DNA of 64,000 nucleotides from the NCBI GenBank assembly GCA_037131735.1, contig JBAXQM010000004.1, positions 1-64,000 on the forward strand, given 5' to 3'. Shown piece after piece: positions 1 to 9,078 of the stretch. The position numbers and the translations under genes were made by a program. This stretch comes from CAIUPE01 sp037131735 (lineage in GTDB: Bacteria; Pseudomonadota; Alphaproteobacteria; Rhizobiales; Beijerinckiaceae). Position 1 is the first letter of the stretch. Every line of letters starts with the position of its first letter. The notes beneath the pieces were generated by a model. The model was not told the origin of the DNA. It saw only the letters and a program-made list of their open reading frames with translations, and did no database searches.

Positions 1-599
1 CAAGAAGCCGCTTTGAAAGAAGTTCTTGCCTGCTTATCTCCAAGCGTTCTTACATGACGCTTTGCGAGCTGAACCGATGCAATCGTCAGTGCAATCTTCA
101 AAGCTTCTGCGGGCAGGAAGGGTACCACGCCAACCGCGAATGCCTTTTCAACGCCGATCAAAGTGGAGAGCCACGAAAAGCCCAAACCCAAAATCACGAT
201 ATCGCCAAGCAGGATGATCAAAGAGGTTGTTGCAATATTGCGGTTGAAGCCCCGCGCGAACGCAAAGGACACGAGCAGCGCCGAGAGCAAGAAGCCTGCG
301 AGGTAGCCACCTGTTGGGCCCGCCATGAAAGCCAGACCCGCGCCCGTCGAGAACACCGGCAGACCGACCGCGCCTTCGATGAGATAGAGCGCGACAGTTG
401 GTGCGGCGACGCGAAGCCCTGCATGTGCGCCGAGCATCAAGACAACAAAGGTTTGCATGGTCATCGGCACGGGCCAGAACGGCACCTGCACTTTGGCCGA
501 GATCGCCAGAAGCACCGATCCGAGCACAACCAAGACCGCATCGCGGGCGAGGCTCGGCCGCGCGGCAAAGGCGCGAAGGGGGGCGAAAGCAGTTTGCAT
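1..599 (-). CDS. bioY: Biotin transporter BioY (3' end cut by window edge)
   Basis: BioY is the membrane S-component that binds biotin for uptake, alone or with an ECF module. Translation from the ATG at 599 gives a hydrophobic protein with the family pattern: KVQVPFWPVPMTMQTFVVLMLGA near residue 35, an LIEGAVGLPVF stretch, and a glycine-rich AFMAGPTGGYLAGF segment. The start is preceded by AGGAG at about -10. At least 199 codons are present and no stop is reached before the edge, so only the last few residues should be missing, given a usual length near 190-200. It lies downstream of selO on the same strand after a gap of about 115 bp. No BioR-type operator was recognised. Confidence 0.9.
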   Translation of the reverse strand, partial: MQTAFAPLRAFAARPSLARDAVLVVLGSVLLAISAKVQVPFWPVPMTMQTFVVLMLGAHAGLRVAAPTVALYLIEGAVGLPVFSTGAGLAFMAGPTGGYLAGFLLSALLVSFAFARGFNRNIATTSLIILLGDIVILGLGFSWLSTLIGVEKAFAVGVVPFLPAEALKIALTIASVQLAKRHVRTLGDKQARTSFKAAS

Positions 600-715
600 C
601 GGGTATCACTCCTCAAATCGATCAGAAAACGGCAAGCCGAAACAGCTTTTGATTTCGGGGGCCTACCTTACACAGGCGCGCGACCTCATCAAGGGGATGA
701 CGGACGCGGCCCCAA

Positions 716-2197
716 TTACGTCCCGCAAAAGGTGACGCGCACACGCTCGTCCGGTGCAGCGGGGGCTTCATACGCCACATAATCGGGACGATCCGCATAG
801 GGATTTTGCAACACGCGATTCAATCGATGAAAGGGCTCAAAATCATTCGTCATAATCGCTGCCTGAATCGCTTCCTCCACGCGATGATTACGCGGAATGC
901 GTTTGGGGTTAGACGATTTGATCCGCGCTACTAGATCGGATGACGAGACGTCTTCACGAAGAAGGCGCTCACGCCAGCGCGCAATCAACTGGTCCGCAAT
1001 GTCATCACCGCCTAAAAGAGCGCGCAAAGCACCCTCGCCATCGGGCGCAACCGCCTCTGCAAAAGCGCGGAAGGTCAAAGTGAAATCAGATTGCTTCTGC
1101 TGCATTCGCAATAAGAGTGAGGCGACAAGATCAGTATCATCCTCGTCTTTTTTCAAGAGACCTAATTTCATCCGCATCACGTCATCATAGGCTCTATGAT
1201 AATGATGGGCGAAGCCTGAAATTGCCTCCGAAGCGAGTTTGACCGCACGTTCTTCATCCTCATCAATCAAAGGTAAAAGCGCTTCGGCGAGACGGGCGAG
1301 ATTCCATTGCGCAATCGCGGCTTGTCGCCCATAGGCATAACGCCCGAATTGATCAATGGAACTGAAGACGGTGGCAGGATCATAGGCTTCCATAAACGCG
1401 CAGGGGCCATAATCAATCGTTTCACCGGATATGGTCATGTTATCAGTGTTCATCACACCATGAACAAAACCAAGCCCCATCCAACGGGCGATTAAATCCG
1501 TTTGGCGTTCAATCACGCCCCTCAAAAAAGCAAGTGCGGGATTGGAAGAGTCTTTCGCTTCGGGATCATGCCGATCAATCGCGAAAGACAAAAGCGCGCG
1601 CAATGAATCTTGGTCCTCGCGCGCCGCAAAGAATTGAAACGTACCAACGCGTAAATGACTTGCTGCGACGCGTGTGAAGACCGCGCCCGGCAACGGGCCT
1701 TGCTCACGCAGCACACGTTCACCCGTCAACACGGCGGCAAGAGCGCGCGTCGTCGGCACGCCAAGCGCATGCATGGCTTCGCTCACAATATATTCACGCA
1801 AGACGGGGCCGAGTGCGGCGCGCCCATCACCACCGCGCGAATAGGGTGTGCGACCTGAGCCTTTGAACGCAATATCGCGCAGACGGCCGGACTGATCACG
1901 GATCTCGCCCAAAAGAATGGCACGACCATCACCAAGCTGCGGTACGAAGCTTCCGAATTGATGGCCGGCATAGGCGACGGCAATCGGCAAGGCGCCTTCG
2001 GGAATGTCATTTCCAGCAAAGAGACGCGCGAGCGCCTCTGGTGAAAGTCCATGAACCGAGAGGCCCAATTCAGCGGCAAGTGATTCGTTGAATGCAATCA
2101 GACGCGGGGCGGCAACCGGGGTCGGCGGAAGCGCGGCGAAAAACCCCTCCGGCAGAGCGGCATAACGCGCTTCAATGCGTCCAATCGACAAGGACAT
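716..2197 (-). CDS. selO: Protein adenylyltransferase SelO (YdiU/UPF0061 family)
   Basis: SelO is a pseudokinase-fold enzyme that transfers AMP from ATP to Ser, Thr or Tyr of target proteins, with a role in redox homeostasis in studied members. The 493-residue protein has the expected full length. Visible motifs are the AGHQFGSFVPQLGDGRA nucleotide-binding segment near residue 75, KGSGRTPYSRGGDGRAALGP, and the metal-binding HGVMNTDNM followed by DYGP near residue 250. It ends TFCGT: the cysteine near the C terminus takes the position that is selenocysteine in eukaryotic SelO. The start ATG at 2197 has only a weak ribosome binding site. pgi diverges upstream. Confidence 0.93.
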   Translation of the reverse strand: MSLSIGRIEARYAALPEGFFAALPPTPVAAPRLIAFNESLAAELGLSVHGLSPEALARLFAGNDIPEGALPIAVAYAGHQFGSFVPQLGDGRAILLGEIRDQSGRLRDIAFKGSGRTPYSRGGDGRAALGPVLREYIVSEAMHALGVPTTRALAAVLTGERVLREQGPLPGAVFTRVAASHLRVGTFQFFAAREDQDSLRALLSFAIDRHDPEAKDSSNPALAFLRGVIERQTDLIARWMGLGFVHGVMNTDNMTISGETIDYGPCAFMEAYDPATVFSSIDQFGRYAYGRQAAIAQWNLARLAEALLPLIDEDEERAVKLASEAISGFAHHYHRAYDDVMRMKLGLLKKDEDDTDLVASLLLRMQQKQSDFTLTFRAFAEAVAPDGEGALRALLGGDDIADQLIARWRERLLREDVSSSDLVARIKSSNPKRIPRNHRVEEAIQAAIMTNDFEPFHRLNRVLQNPYADRPDYVAYEAPAAPDERVRVTFCGT

Positions 2198-2345
2198 CAG
2201 GTCTAAGCCCCTTCAACACCACCAACTTTTTGAAAGTGAGCCCCGATTATAGCGAAAGATCAAGGGGATCGCGCGCAACCCCGCTTTGCCCAAAGTGACA
2301 GGCGGTTTATGGTCACCGCCTGATTTCAAGGCGGAAGACCCTGTG

Positions 2346-3977
2346 ATGACCACGCGCATAAATAGTATTTTCGATCAGCTTTCGACGCATTGGCAGGCGG
2401 TCAAGACGCGCCCAATGAAAGATCTATTCAAAGCCGATCAAAATCGCTTTGCGCAATTCTCGCGGCATCACAATGGCACGCTTCTCGATTTCTCAAAGAG
2501 TGCGATTGATGAAAAATCTTTTGCTCTTCTTCTCGATTTAGCGCACGCGGTTGAACTCGAAGCAAAACGCGATGCGATGTTTCGCGGTGACCGCATCAAT
2601 AAAACTGAAAATCGCGCGGTTTTGCATACGGCTCTGCGTCGCCGCAATCAGATGCCTTTCATGCTCGATGGCCATGACATCATGGCCGATATCATCGCCG
2701 AGCGTGCAAAGATGTTTGCGCTAGCCGAAGGTGTGCGCAGCGGAAAAATATCCGGCTCAACCGGTCGCGCCTTTACGGATGTTGTTAATCTTGGCATTGG
2801 CGGCTCGGACCTTGGCCCCGCAATGGCAACCGCAGCACTTGCGCCATGGCATGATGGCCCGCGCGTGCATTTTGTCTCCAATGTTGATGGCGCGCATCTG
2901 GCCGACACATTGATTGATCTTGATCCCGCAACAACGCTTTTTATCATCGCGTCAAAAACTTTTACGACGATTGAAACAATGACAAACGCCCATTCAGCGC
3001 GGCGTTTCATTGCAGAGCGTCTGGGTGATCACGCGGTAGCTGATCATTTCATGGCCGTTACAACGGCGCTCGACAAGGCAGCCGATTTTCCTGTCCGTTC
3101 TGATCGGATTACCGGCTTTTGGGATTGGGTCGGCGGACGCTATTCAATCTGGTCATCCATTGGCTTGCCCTTGGCTATCGCGATTGGTTCAAAAAATTTC
3201 CAAGAATTTCTCGATGGTGCCGGTGCACTTGATGAGCATTTTTCAACGGCACCGCTTGATCAAAATTTGCCCGTGCTCTTTGGGCTGTTGGGCATTTGGC
3301 ATCGCATCATTTGCGATTATCCGACACGCGCTATAATTCCCTATGATCAACGCCTCGCGCGTTTTCCAGCCTATGTGCAACAGCTCGATATGGAATCAAA
3401 CGGTAAGCGCGTGGCGCTTGATGGCTCTGTTTTGACGAAGCCTTCTGGCCCCATCGTTTGGGGTGAACCCGGCACCAATTCGCAGCACGCGTTTTTTCAA
3501 TTGCTTCATCAGGGAACCGACACCATTCCGGTTGAATTTCTGATTGCCGCCAAGCCTGAACGGGCTGATCTCGACGAGCATCATGGTTTACTTATCGCGA
3601 ATTGTCTCGCGCAATCTGAGGCTTTGTTAATCGGCCGCACGGAGGAGGAGGCCAAAGCGCAACTCATCGCACGCGGCCTCTCCCCGGACGCCGCTACAGC
3701 CTTGGCACCGCATCGTGTATTCACGGGCAACCGGCCATCGACCACCCTGGCTTATGAGAAGCTCGACCCCGCTCAACTCGGTGCGTTGATTGCGCTCTAC
3801 GAGCACCGCGTCTTTGTCGAGGCGGCCGTATTCGGCATCAATGCCTTCGACCAATGGGGCGTGGAATTGGGCAAGGAACTCGCCACGAGCCTGTTACCGC
3901 TCGTGAAGGGCGAGAAAAATGATCCGAACCTCAATGGCTCAACTGCGGGCCTCATCAGGTTTTTAACGAAAGGCTAA
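2346..3977 (+). CDS. pgi: Glucose-6-phosphate isomerase
   Basis: Interconverts glucose-6-phosphate and fructose-6-phosphate in the cytoplasm. The 543-residue protein carries the family patterns NLGIGGSDLGPAM, FIIASKTFTTIETM and GGRYSIWSSIGLP, and the C-terminal FDQWGVELGKELA signature. An upstream in-frame start at 2286 exists, but the ATG at 2346 sits a normal distance from AAGGCGGA and gives the usual N terminus (MTTRINSIFDQL), so I chose it. It reads away from selO. Confidence 0.95.
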   Translation: MTTRINSIFDQLSTHWQAVKTRPMKDLFKADQNRFAQFSRHHNGTLLDFSKSAIDEKSFALLLDLAHAVELEAKRDAMFRGDRINKTENRAVLHTALRRRNQMPFMLDGHDIMADIIAERAKMFALAEGVRSGKISGSTGRAFTDVVNLGIGGSDLGPAMATAALAPWHDGPRVHFVSNVDGAHLADTLIDLDPATTLFIIASKTFTTIETMTNAHSARRFIAERLGDHAVADHFMAVTTALDKAADFPVRSDRITGFWDWVGGRYSIWSSIGLPLAIAIGSKNFQEFLDGAGALDEHFSTAPLDQNLPVLFGLLGIWHRIICDYPTRAIIPYDQRLARFPAYVQQLDMESNGKRVALDGSVLTKPSGPIVWGEPGTNSQHAFFQLLHQGTDTIPVEFLIAAKPERADLDEHHGLLIANCLAQSEALLIGRTEEEAKAQLIARGLSPDAATALAPHRVFTGNRPSTTLAYEKLDPAQLGALIALYEHRVFVEAAVFGINAFDQWGVELGKELATSLLPLVKGEKNDPNLNGSTAGLIRFLTKG

Positions 3978-3983
3978 AAACTT

Positions 3984-4020
3984 GCGCGGCCTTTGATACA
4001 ACCGCCGCATTTTCATTTTG
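3984..4020 (+). terminator. Possible weak terminator after pgi
   Basis: GCGGC at 3986-3990 pairs with GCCGC at 4004-4008 and is followed by an interrupted T-rich tract (ATTTTCATTTT). The stem is short and the loop long, so this is only a candidate. Confidence 0.35.
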
Positions 4021-4075
4021 GACTTTTTAATTAATTTACCTTACGTCACATTCGGTATCTAAAACCGGGTGAGAC

Positions 4076-6367
4076 ATGGCAATTATACAGGAAGCCCTTG
4101 CGCTTGAATCCAGGGGCCTGCGTGATGATGCGGTTAAAAAGTTAGCCCGTTGGGTGGAAAGCAAAGGCAAAAAGCCACCCAAAGAGGCACGCCTGGCGTC
4201 ATTCCATCTCGCGCGTATGTTGTTGCAACTTGGTCGTCCGGTAGACGCGAGTACGTATCTCTCCAAGGCACTTACACTCTATAAAAGAGATGCTGAACTT
4301 CTCAATCTTTCAGGAATTGCCGCGAAGCGACAGGGGCATTGGAATGAGGCGCTCGCGTTTTTTGACTCCGCTTTCAAAGCGGATCAAACAGCCCATGCCG
4401 CGCTCGCGAACAAGACGCTTCTATTGGTCGAATTAAAGCGGAGCGACGAGGCCATCGAGTCTGCCTTAGCACTTAAAAAAATTGACCCTAAAAATCCAGC
4501 AGCTGAACGCTTTATCGGTAATGCGCTTTTGCAAAAAGGGCAACTCCAAGACGCCATTCGGCACTTTGATGCTGCCCTTGCCCTACAACCGAAAGATGTC
4601 GTGGCATGGATTGATCGCATCAAAGCCGATACAGATTTTGAACGTCATGAAGAAGCTATAAAAGCCGTTGAAGCAGCAGTTAAAGAACTCCCTACCGAGC
4701 ATCGTTTGATCGAAGCGCGGATTATGGTTTACCGCCGCGCGGGGCACTTTAAAGAAGCAGAAGACTATCTTCTTCGCCATTTGGAAGAAAGGCCCGATGA
4801 TGATTGGGCTCATTTCCAATTGGCAGAAACAGTCGCGCGCTTTGATCGGGAGCGCGGTAACAAGCATTATCTCCGTGCCGTCGAGTTAAAGCCCGATAAT
4901 GCGATTTATTTGATGAATTACGCCAATAGTCTCGATCGATCACGCTATGGCGTTGAGGCGGATCATATCCAAGCCGGCTATGAAGCCGTGATGAAGGCAT
5001 TAACATTAGGACCTCTTCCCTCACGCTTCGTGCGAATGGCGCGCAACATTCTCGTGCGCATGGGCCGCTTTGATATTGTCAAAACGCTCGGAAACTTTCG
5101 TGATCTGGGCCGCACATGGGCGTATGAAAGTCTTCACGATGCGCTGCATTACCATCTCGCGCGCGTCGAAACCGATGAAGATCGCTATGAGATTCTAGAA
5201 CAGCACCGCATCTGGGGGAATATCGAGCTTGCCAAGACTAAACTCAACCCACTGCCGAAGCCTGCACTTATTCAAGGTCGCGATAAAATCAGAATGGGGA
5301 TCATGTCGTCCGATTTGCGCCATCATCCGGTGAGCTATTTCGCGATGCCGCTCTTCGATTATATCGACCGCAGCAAATTCGAGGTCTATTGCTATTCATG
5401 GTGCCGGCATGATCCCGACCCTATTCAGAATTATATCGCAAGCCGCGTTGATCAATTTCGTTGGCACAAAGCGATTGCGGATCGTGATGCGGCCGAGCTT
5501 ATCGCCAATGATAGACTTGATATGTTGTTCGAGCTCGGCAGCTCCACCGATATGAATAAACTCGAAGTCATGGCATGGAATCCCGCGCCGTTGACGGCAA
5601 GTTGGCTTGGCTATCCGCATTCTGCCGGTCTTGAAAGCATCGATTATATTCTCGTCGACCCCTTTATCAATCCGCCCGATCCGGCACTCCTCATTGAGCG
5701 TCCTTTTGAAATGCCGAAGAGCTGGGTGGCGATGGGACGACTGGGATTTAACGAGGCGGAAGAAATAATTCCCGTGATCCCCTCGGCGCGCAAAGGCTAT
5801 ATCACTTTTGGCACAGCGAATAATCCCTATAAATACAGTCCGAAAGTTTTATCGACTTGGGCGCGCGTGTTGAAAGAAGTTCCCGATTCGAAATTTCTCT
5901 TTGTACGACCGGAAGCGGGCGCAGCGGCGTTTCGAGAATTCATGACGAAAGCCTTTGTCGATGAGGGCGTCGCGGCTGATCGCATTTTGTTTGAATCCGT
6001 GCGCGGTAAACATATGCGTTACTACAATGAAATGGATATTTCGCTCGATACATTCCCGCAAACAGGGGGCACAACAACATGCGAGTCGATTTTCATGGGC
6101 GTGCCTGTGATCACGCTCGTTGGCACCGCATTTTTTGAACGGTTAAGTTATTCAAATCTATCCAATGCGGGGCTTGGTGATCTCGCGGCCTTTACATTTG
6201 ATGATTATGTGAAGAAAGCCGTGGCCTTGGCGCAAGATACAAAAAGACGAACTTATCTGCGCAGCGCGTTACGACGGCAGATCAAAGAGCGCCCGCTCGG
6301 CCAGCCTGAGCTCTTCGCTAAAGATTTTTATGACCTTGTCACCAAAACAGTACACGAAGCGCGGTAA
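4076..6367 (+). CDS. TPR protein with SPINDLY-type (GT41) O-GlcNAc transferase domain
   Basis: A 763-residue protein. Roughly the first 330 residues are tetratricopeptide repeats (for example the unit around ALANKTLLLVELKRSDEAIESALALKKIDPKNPAA). From about residue 400 it follows the bacterial SPINDLY/OGT C-terminal domain: IRMGIMSSDLRHHPVSYF, WLGYPHSAGLESIDYILVD, YITFGTANNPYKYSPKVLSTWARVLKEVPDSKFLF and FPQTGGTTTCESIFMGVPVITLVG near residue 660. Eukaryotic relatives move GlcNAc onto protein Ser or Thr. Substrate and donor are unknown here. Related proteins are sometimes found near flagellar genes, but none lie next to this one. It stands alone, convergent with the nuclease gene that ends 1 bp away. 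Confidence 0.85.
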   Translation: MAIIQEALALESRGLRDDAVKKLARWVESKGKKPPKEARLASFHLARMLLQLGRPVDASTYLSKALTLYKRDAELLNLSGIAAKRQGHWNEALAFFDSAFKADQTAHAALANKTLLLVELKRSDEAIESALALKKIDPKNPAAERFIGNALLQKGQLQDAIRHFDAALALQPKDVVAWIDRIKADTDFERHEEAIKAVEAAVKELPTEHRLIEARIMVYRRAGHFKEAEDYLLRHLEERPDDDWAHFQLAETVARFDRERGNKHYLRAVELKPDNAIYLMNYANSLDRSRYGVEADHIQAGYEAVMKALTLGPLPSRFVRMARNILVRMGRFDIVKTLGNFRDLGRTWAYESLHDALHYHLARVETDEDRYEILEQHRIWGNIELAKTKLNPLPKPALIQGRDKIRMGIMSSDLRHHPVSYFAMPLFDYIDRSKFEVYCYSWCRHDPDPIQNYIASRVDQFRWHKAIADRDAAELIANDRLDMLFELGSSTDMNKLEVMAWNPAPLTASWLGYPHSAGLESIDYILVDPFINPPDPALLIERPFEMPKSWVAMGRLGFNEAEEIIPVIPSARKGYITFGTANNPYKYSPKVLSTWARVLKEVPDSKFLFVRPEAGAAAFREFMTKAFVDEGVAADRILFESVRGKHMRYYNEMDISLDTFPQTGGTTTCESIFMGVPVITLVGTAFFERLSYSNLSNAGLGDLAAFTFDDYVKKAVALAQDTKRRTYLRSALRRQIKERPLGQPELFAKDFYDLVTKTVHEAR

Positions 6368-6368
6368 G

Positions 6369-6923
6369 TTATTTTGCCGCGAAAACGCGTGCACCGTCTC
6401 GATGCACAATCCAGTTGTCGAGATAGGCTTTTGCCATGATGGCATCATCGATCACGAGAAGATTTTCAGCGTTTTTCAGTTCGGCGCCCTTGGTGAAGTT
6501 ATAAGAGCCTGTCACGACCTTTTTGCCGTCGATGACCATCACTTTATTATGCGCAATGGCGCAGCAATAATCGACATAGAGCGGAATACCCGCGTCATTC
6601 AAAAGCGCGATGACGGAATAGCGTTCTGAGGTCTGGCTCTTATCGACAATCACCGCCACATCAACGCCGCGCTGGCGCGCTTCAATAAGCGCTTCCGCAA
6701 TCGGACGCGCGGTAAAACTATAAGCCTGAACACGGACGCTCTCACGCGCCGAGGAAATCGCTTCGAGTATAAGCGATGAACAACGACCATCGGGAGAGAA
6801 GCACAGTTTCCATGGCGGATTTTCGCCCGCTTGCGCGCGATCAAGCGGCACGCTTGCAAGGGCCAATGCCATCAGAACTGCGGCGCCTGATAAAACTGAT
6901 CTAAGAGTTACGCTTTTCAACAT
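6369..6923 (-). CDS. Secreted phospholipase D-like nuclease (single HKD motif)
   Basis: A 184-residue protein from the ATG at 6923, with an N-terminal signal sequence (MLKSVTLRSVLSGAAVLMALALA, likely cleaved near AQAGE). The body matches the Nuc-type PLD superfamily: SARESVRVQAYSFT early, then AHNKVMVIDGKKVVTGSYNFT near residue 125, which contains the HxKxxxxD catalytic motif. One HKD motif per chain fits the dimeric Nuc/BfiI-type endonucleases. An upstream in-frame ATG at 6965 would add 14 residues ahead of the signal peptide and lacks a ribosome site. Probably a periplasmic nuclease or phosphodiesterase. Confidence 0.82.
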   Translation of the reverse strand: MLKSVTLRSVLSGAAVLMALALASVPLDRAQAGENPPWKLCFSPDGRCSSLILEAISSARESVRVQAYSFTARPIAEALIEARQRGVDVAVIVDKSQTSERYSVIALLNDAGIPLYVDYCCAIAHNKVMVIDGKKVVTGSYNFTKGAELKNAENLLVIDDAIMAKAYLDNWIVHRDGARVFAAK

Positions 6924-7052
6924 TGCGATAAAGACCCGATCCACACACGACCATGGACGGATCATACAACTTCAGGATGAAAATGTTAGATATACAACCT
7001 GAAATTTTTTGGGCCGACCAACTGTCAGCCCGTAGTTTGAACATCAATTACG

Positions 7053-7277
7053 TCAAAATTTGTCAGGGCTACCCGGACCATGATCTTCGTCATCCGGATC
7101 ATCAGTTTCGACCGCCGGAATCGCGTAATCGCCCGAGAGCCACCGTCCCAGATCGAGATCGGCGCAGCGTTTTGAGCAAAAAGGACGATAGTCAAGCACA
7201 GCGCGTTTGCTGCAATTCGGGCAGCGGCCGAGCATGACGACTTTTCCTGCCGCATCGCGCTCCGGTGATTCGGTCAT
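7053..7277 (-). CDS. yacG: DNA gyrase inhibitor YacG
   Basis: A 74-residue zinc-ribbon protein. In studied bacteria YacG binds GyrB and inhibits DNA gyrase. It has the CPNC...CSKRC four-cysteine zinc site and the following DLDLGRWLSGDYAIP segment typical of the family. The ATG overlaps the maf stop by 4 bp (ATGA), so it is probably translated by coupling in an infA-maf-yacG operon. Confidence 0.93.
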   Translation of the reverse strand: MTESPERDAAGKVVMLGRCPNCSKRAVLDYRPFCSKRCADLDLGRWLSGDYAIPAVETDDPDDEDHGPGSPDKF

Positions 7278-7882
7278 GACGCCCTCTTTGCGACAAGACC
7301 GACACTGGCCAAGAGCTGCGCGGTCTCATAAAGCGGCAAGCCGACAACGCCTGAGTAAGACCCGGAGATGAAATCAATATAGGCGGCTGCTAGGCCTTGA
7401 ATGGCGTAACCGCCGGCTTTGCCCTGCCATTCGCCGGAGGCGATATAGGTTTCAATTTCTTCGTGTGACAGTCGTTTAAAGCCTACGCGCGTTTCAACAT
7501 GGCGCAGGCGGCGTGTCCCATCAGCTTTCGCGACCATCACCGCCGTATGAACGCGGTGCGGCCGTCCCGATAAAAGCGCAAGACAAGCGCGCGCTTCGGC
7601 TTCCGTTTCGGCTTTCGGCAAAATACGGCGGCCAACAGCCACAACCGTGTCCGCCGCCAGAACAACAACGGATTCGGCGTGCGCATTTGTTTCCGGCTTG
7701 GCCAAAACCGCTTCCGCTTTTTCACGCGCCAAGCGGATCGCATGAACGCGCGGCAATTCACCTTTCAGCGGCATCTCATCGATAGAGGCCGCCATTAGAT
7801 GACTCGGCTCAATCCCGATCTGACGCAGAAGATCGAGGCGACGCGGAGAAGCTGAAGCGAGAATGAGCGCCGGGGTTGCCAC
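7274..7882 (-). CDS. maf: Maf-family nucleotide pyrophosphatase
   Basis: A cytoplasmic house-cleaning enzyme that hydrolyses non-canonical nucleoside triphosphates. The 202-residue protein starts with the Maf signature LILASASPRRLDLLRQIGI and has VLAADTVVAVGRRILPKA, the catalytic-Asp region. The start is a GTG at 7882 with AGGA in a normal position. It lies between infA and yacG, an arrangement common in this order. Confidence 0.93.
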   Translation of the reverse strand: MATPALILASASPRRLDLLRQIGIEPSHLMAASIDEMPLKGELPRVHAIRLAREKAEAVLAKPETNAHAESVVVLAADTVVAVGRRILPKAETEAEARACLALLSGRPHRVHTAVMVAKADGTRRLRHVETRVGFKRLSHEEIETYIASGEWQGKAGGYAIQGLAAAYIDFISGSYSGVVGLPLYETAQLLASVGLVAKRAS

Positions 7883-7938
7883 GGACGATCCTGTTCAAAA
7901 AAGGATATGCCGGACGAGAGGCTAAACCGCGTCCGGGC

Positions 7939-8157
7939 TTATTTGAAGCGATAGGTGATGCGACCCTTGGTCAAATCATAAGGGGTCATTTCAACCAGAA
8001 CCTTGTCACCCGCCAAGACACGGATGCGGTTCTTGCGCATTTTGCCCGCTGTATGGGCGATGATTTCATGATCATTTTCGAGCTGAACGCGGAACATCGC
8101 ATTCGGCAACAATTCCGTGACCACGCCGGGGAATTCCAGAACTTCTTCTTTAGCCAT
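7939..8157 (-). CDS. infA: Translation initiation factor IF-1
   Basis: A 72-residue S1/OB-fold protein that binds the A site of the 30S subunit during initiation. The sequence is a textbook IF-1: MAKEEVLEFPGVVTELLPNAMFRVQLENDHEI, then AHTAGKMRKNRIRVLAGDKVLVEMTPYDLTKGRITYRFK. A GAAGG ribosome site precedes the ATG. It heads the infA-maf-yacG group; in many relatives that group directly follows hisD-UPF0262, which here lies about 33 kb away. Confidence 0.97.
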   Translation of the reverse strand: MAKEEVLEFPGVVTELLPNAMFRVQLENDHEIIAHTAGKMRKNRIRVLAGDKVLVEMTPYDLTKGRITYRFK

Positions 8158-8268
8158 CCTAAACCTTCAATCAGTGGGGCGCCGCGACGGGGCCGACCCC
8201 CTCAAGAGCGGCGGACCCTAAACGAAACCGCGCCATTTGTGAACCATCCCCTGAGAGGGCCAAAACCC

Positions 8269-9078
8269 TTAAGGATGCGCCCCCGCATTCCGATGCAGCC
8301 GCTCAAGCGCGCGATACCGCCTAAACCCAATCGGGATCAACAAAAGATAGATAAGAGTCGTGGCAACAAGAAACTGGAATGTGTAGGTCACCAGCAAAGC
8401 CACCACCGCAATCACGATGACAAATAGCGGCAAGACCCATTCGCGCGGCACGCGGCTGCCGAATGTTTTTCCGGCATAGGTTGGAATGCGGCTCACCATC
8501 ATAAATGCGATAAAGAGAATATAGGCTGCCTCAACCGCGGCAAAACCGGGCGGCACTGTAAGACCTAATTCAAGCAGATAGGCAGGCAATAAGCCCGTAA
8601 GCGCACCGGCGGGTGCGGGAATGCCGGTAAAGAAATTCTTCTGCCATTCGGGGCGCGCGGGATCATCAATCATCACATTAAAACGCGCCAAACGAAGAGC
8701 GGACGCTGAGGTGAAGAGAATGACCGTGATCCATCCGATCGAATTCAATTCATTGAGACCATAGATATAAAGAATAATCGCAGGCGAAACGCCGAAGCTC
8801 AGAAAATCCGCAAGACTATCAAGCTCGGCACCAAAGCGCGATGTGCCTTTGAGCAAACGCGCGATACGCCCATCAAGCCCATCGAGAATGGCAGCAACAA
8901 GAATGGCAAGCAATGCAAAGCGCAATTGCCCTTCATAAGCGAAACGGATAGCGGTCAGCCCCGCGCAGAGCGATAAGAGCGTTACCAGATTGGGAATAAG
9001 AACACGCAAAGGCACCGCATTGAAGCGACGCGGACGCGGATCCTTATCAGGCTCGAAGGGCGGAAAAAGATCAGTCAT
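8269..9078 (-). CDS. pssA: CDP-diacylglycerol-serine O-phosphatidyltransferase
   Basis: Makes phosphatidylserine from CDP-diacylglycerol and serine in the inner membrane. The 269-residue polytopic protein has the CDP-alcohol phosphotransferase motif DGRIARLLKGTSRFGAELDSLAD near residue 65 (D-G-x2-A-R-x8-G-x3-D-x3-D), followed by several hydrophobic segments. The ATG overlaps the psd stop by 4 bp, so the two phosphatidylethanolamine genes are coupled. Confidence 0.94.
   Translation of the reverse strand: MTDLFPPFEPDKDPRPRRFNAVPLRVLIPNLVTLLSLCAGLTAIRFAYEGQLRFALLAILVAAILDGLDGRIARLLKGTSRFGAELDSLADFLSFGVSPAIILYIYGLNELNSIGWITVILFTSASALRLARFNVMIDDPARPEWQKNFFTGIPAPAGALTGLLPAYLLELGLTVPPGFAAVEAAYILFIAFMMVSRIPTYAGKTFGSRVPREWVLPLFVIVIAVVALLVTYTFQFLVATTLIYLLLIPIGFRRYRALERLHRNAGAHP

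Noticed and set aside
54..782. Plus-strand open frame of 242 codons
   Set aside because: Antisense to bioY and the selO end; low-complexity, charged composition with no motif.
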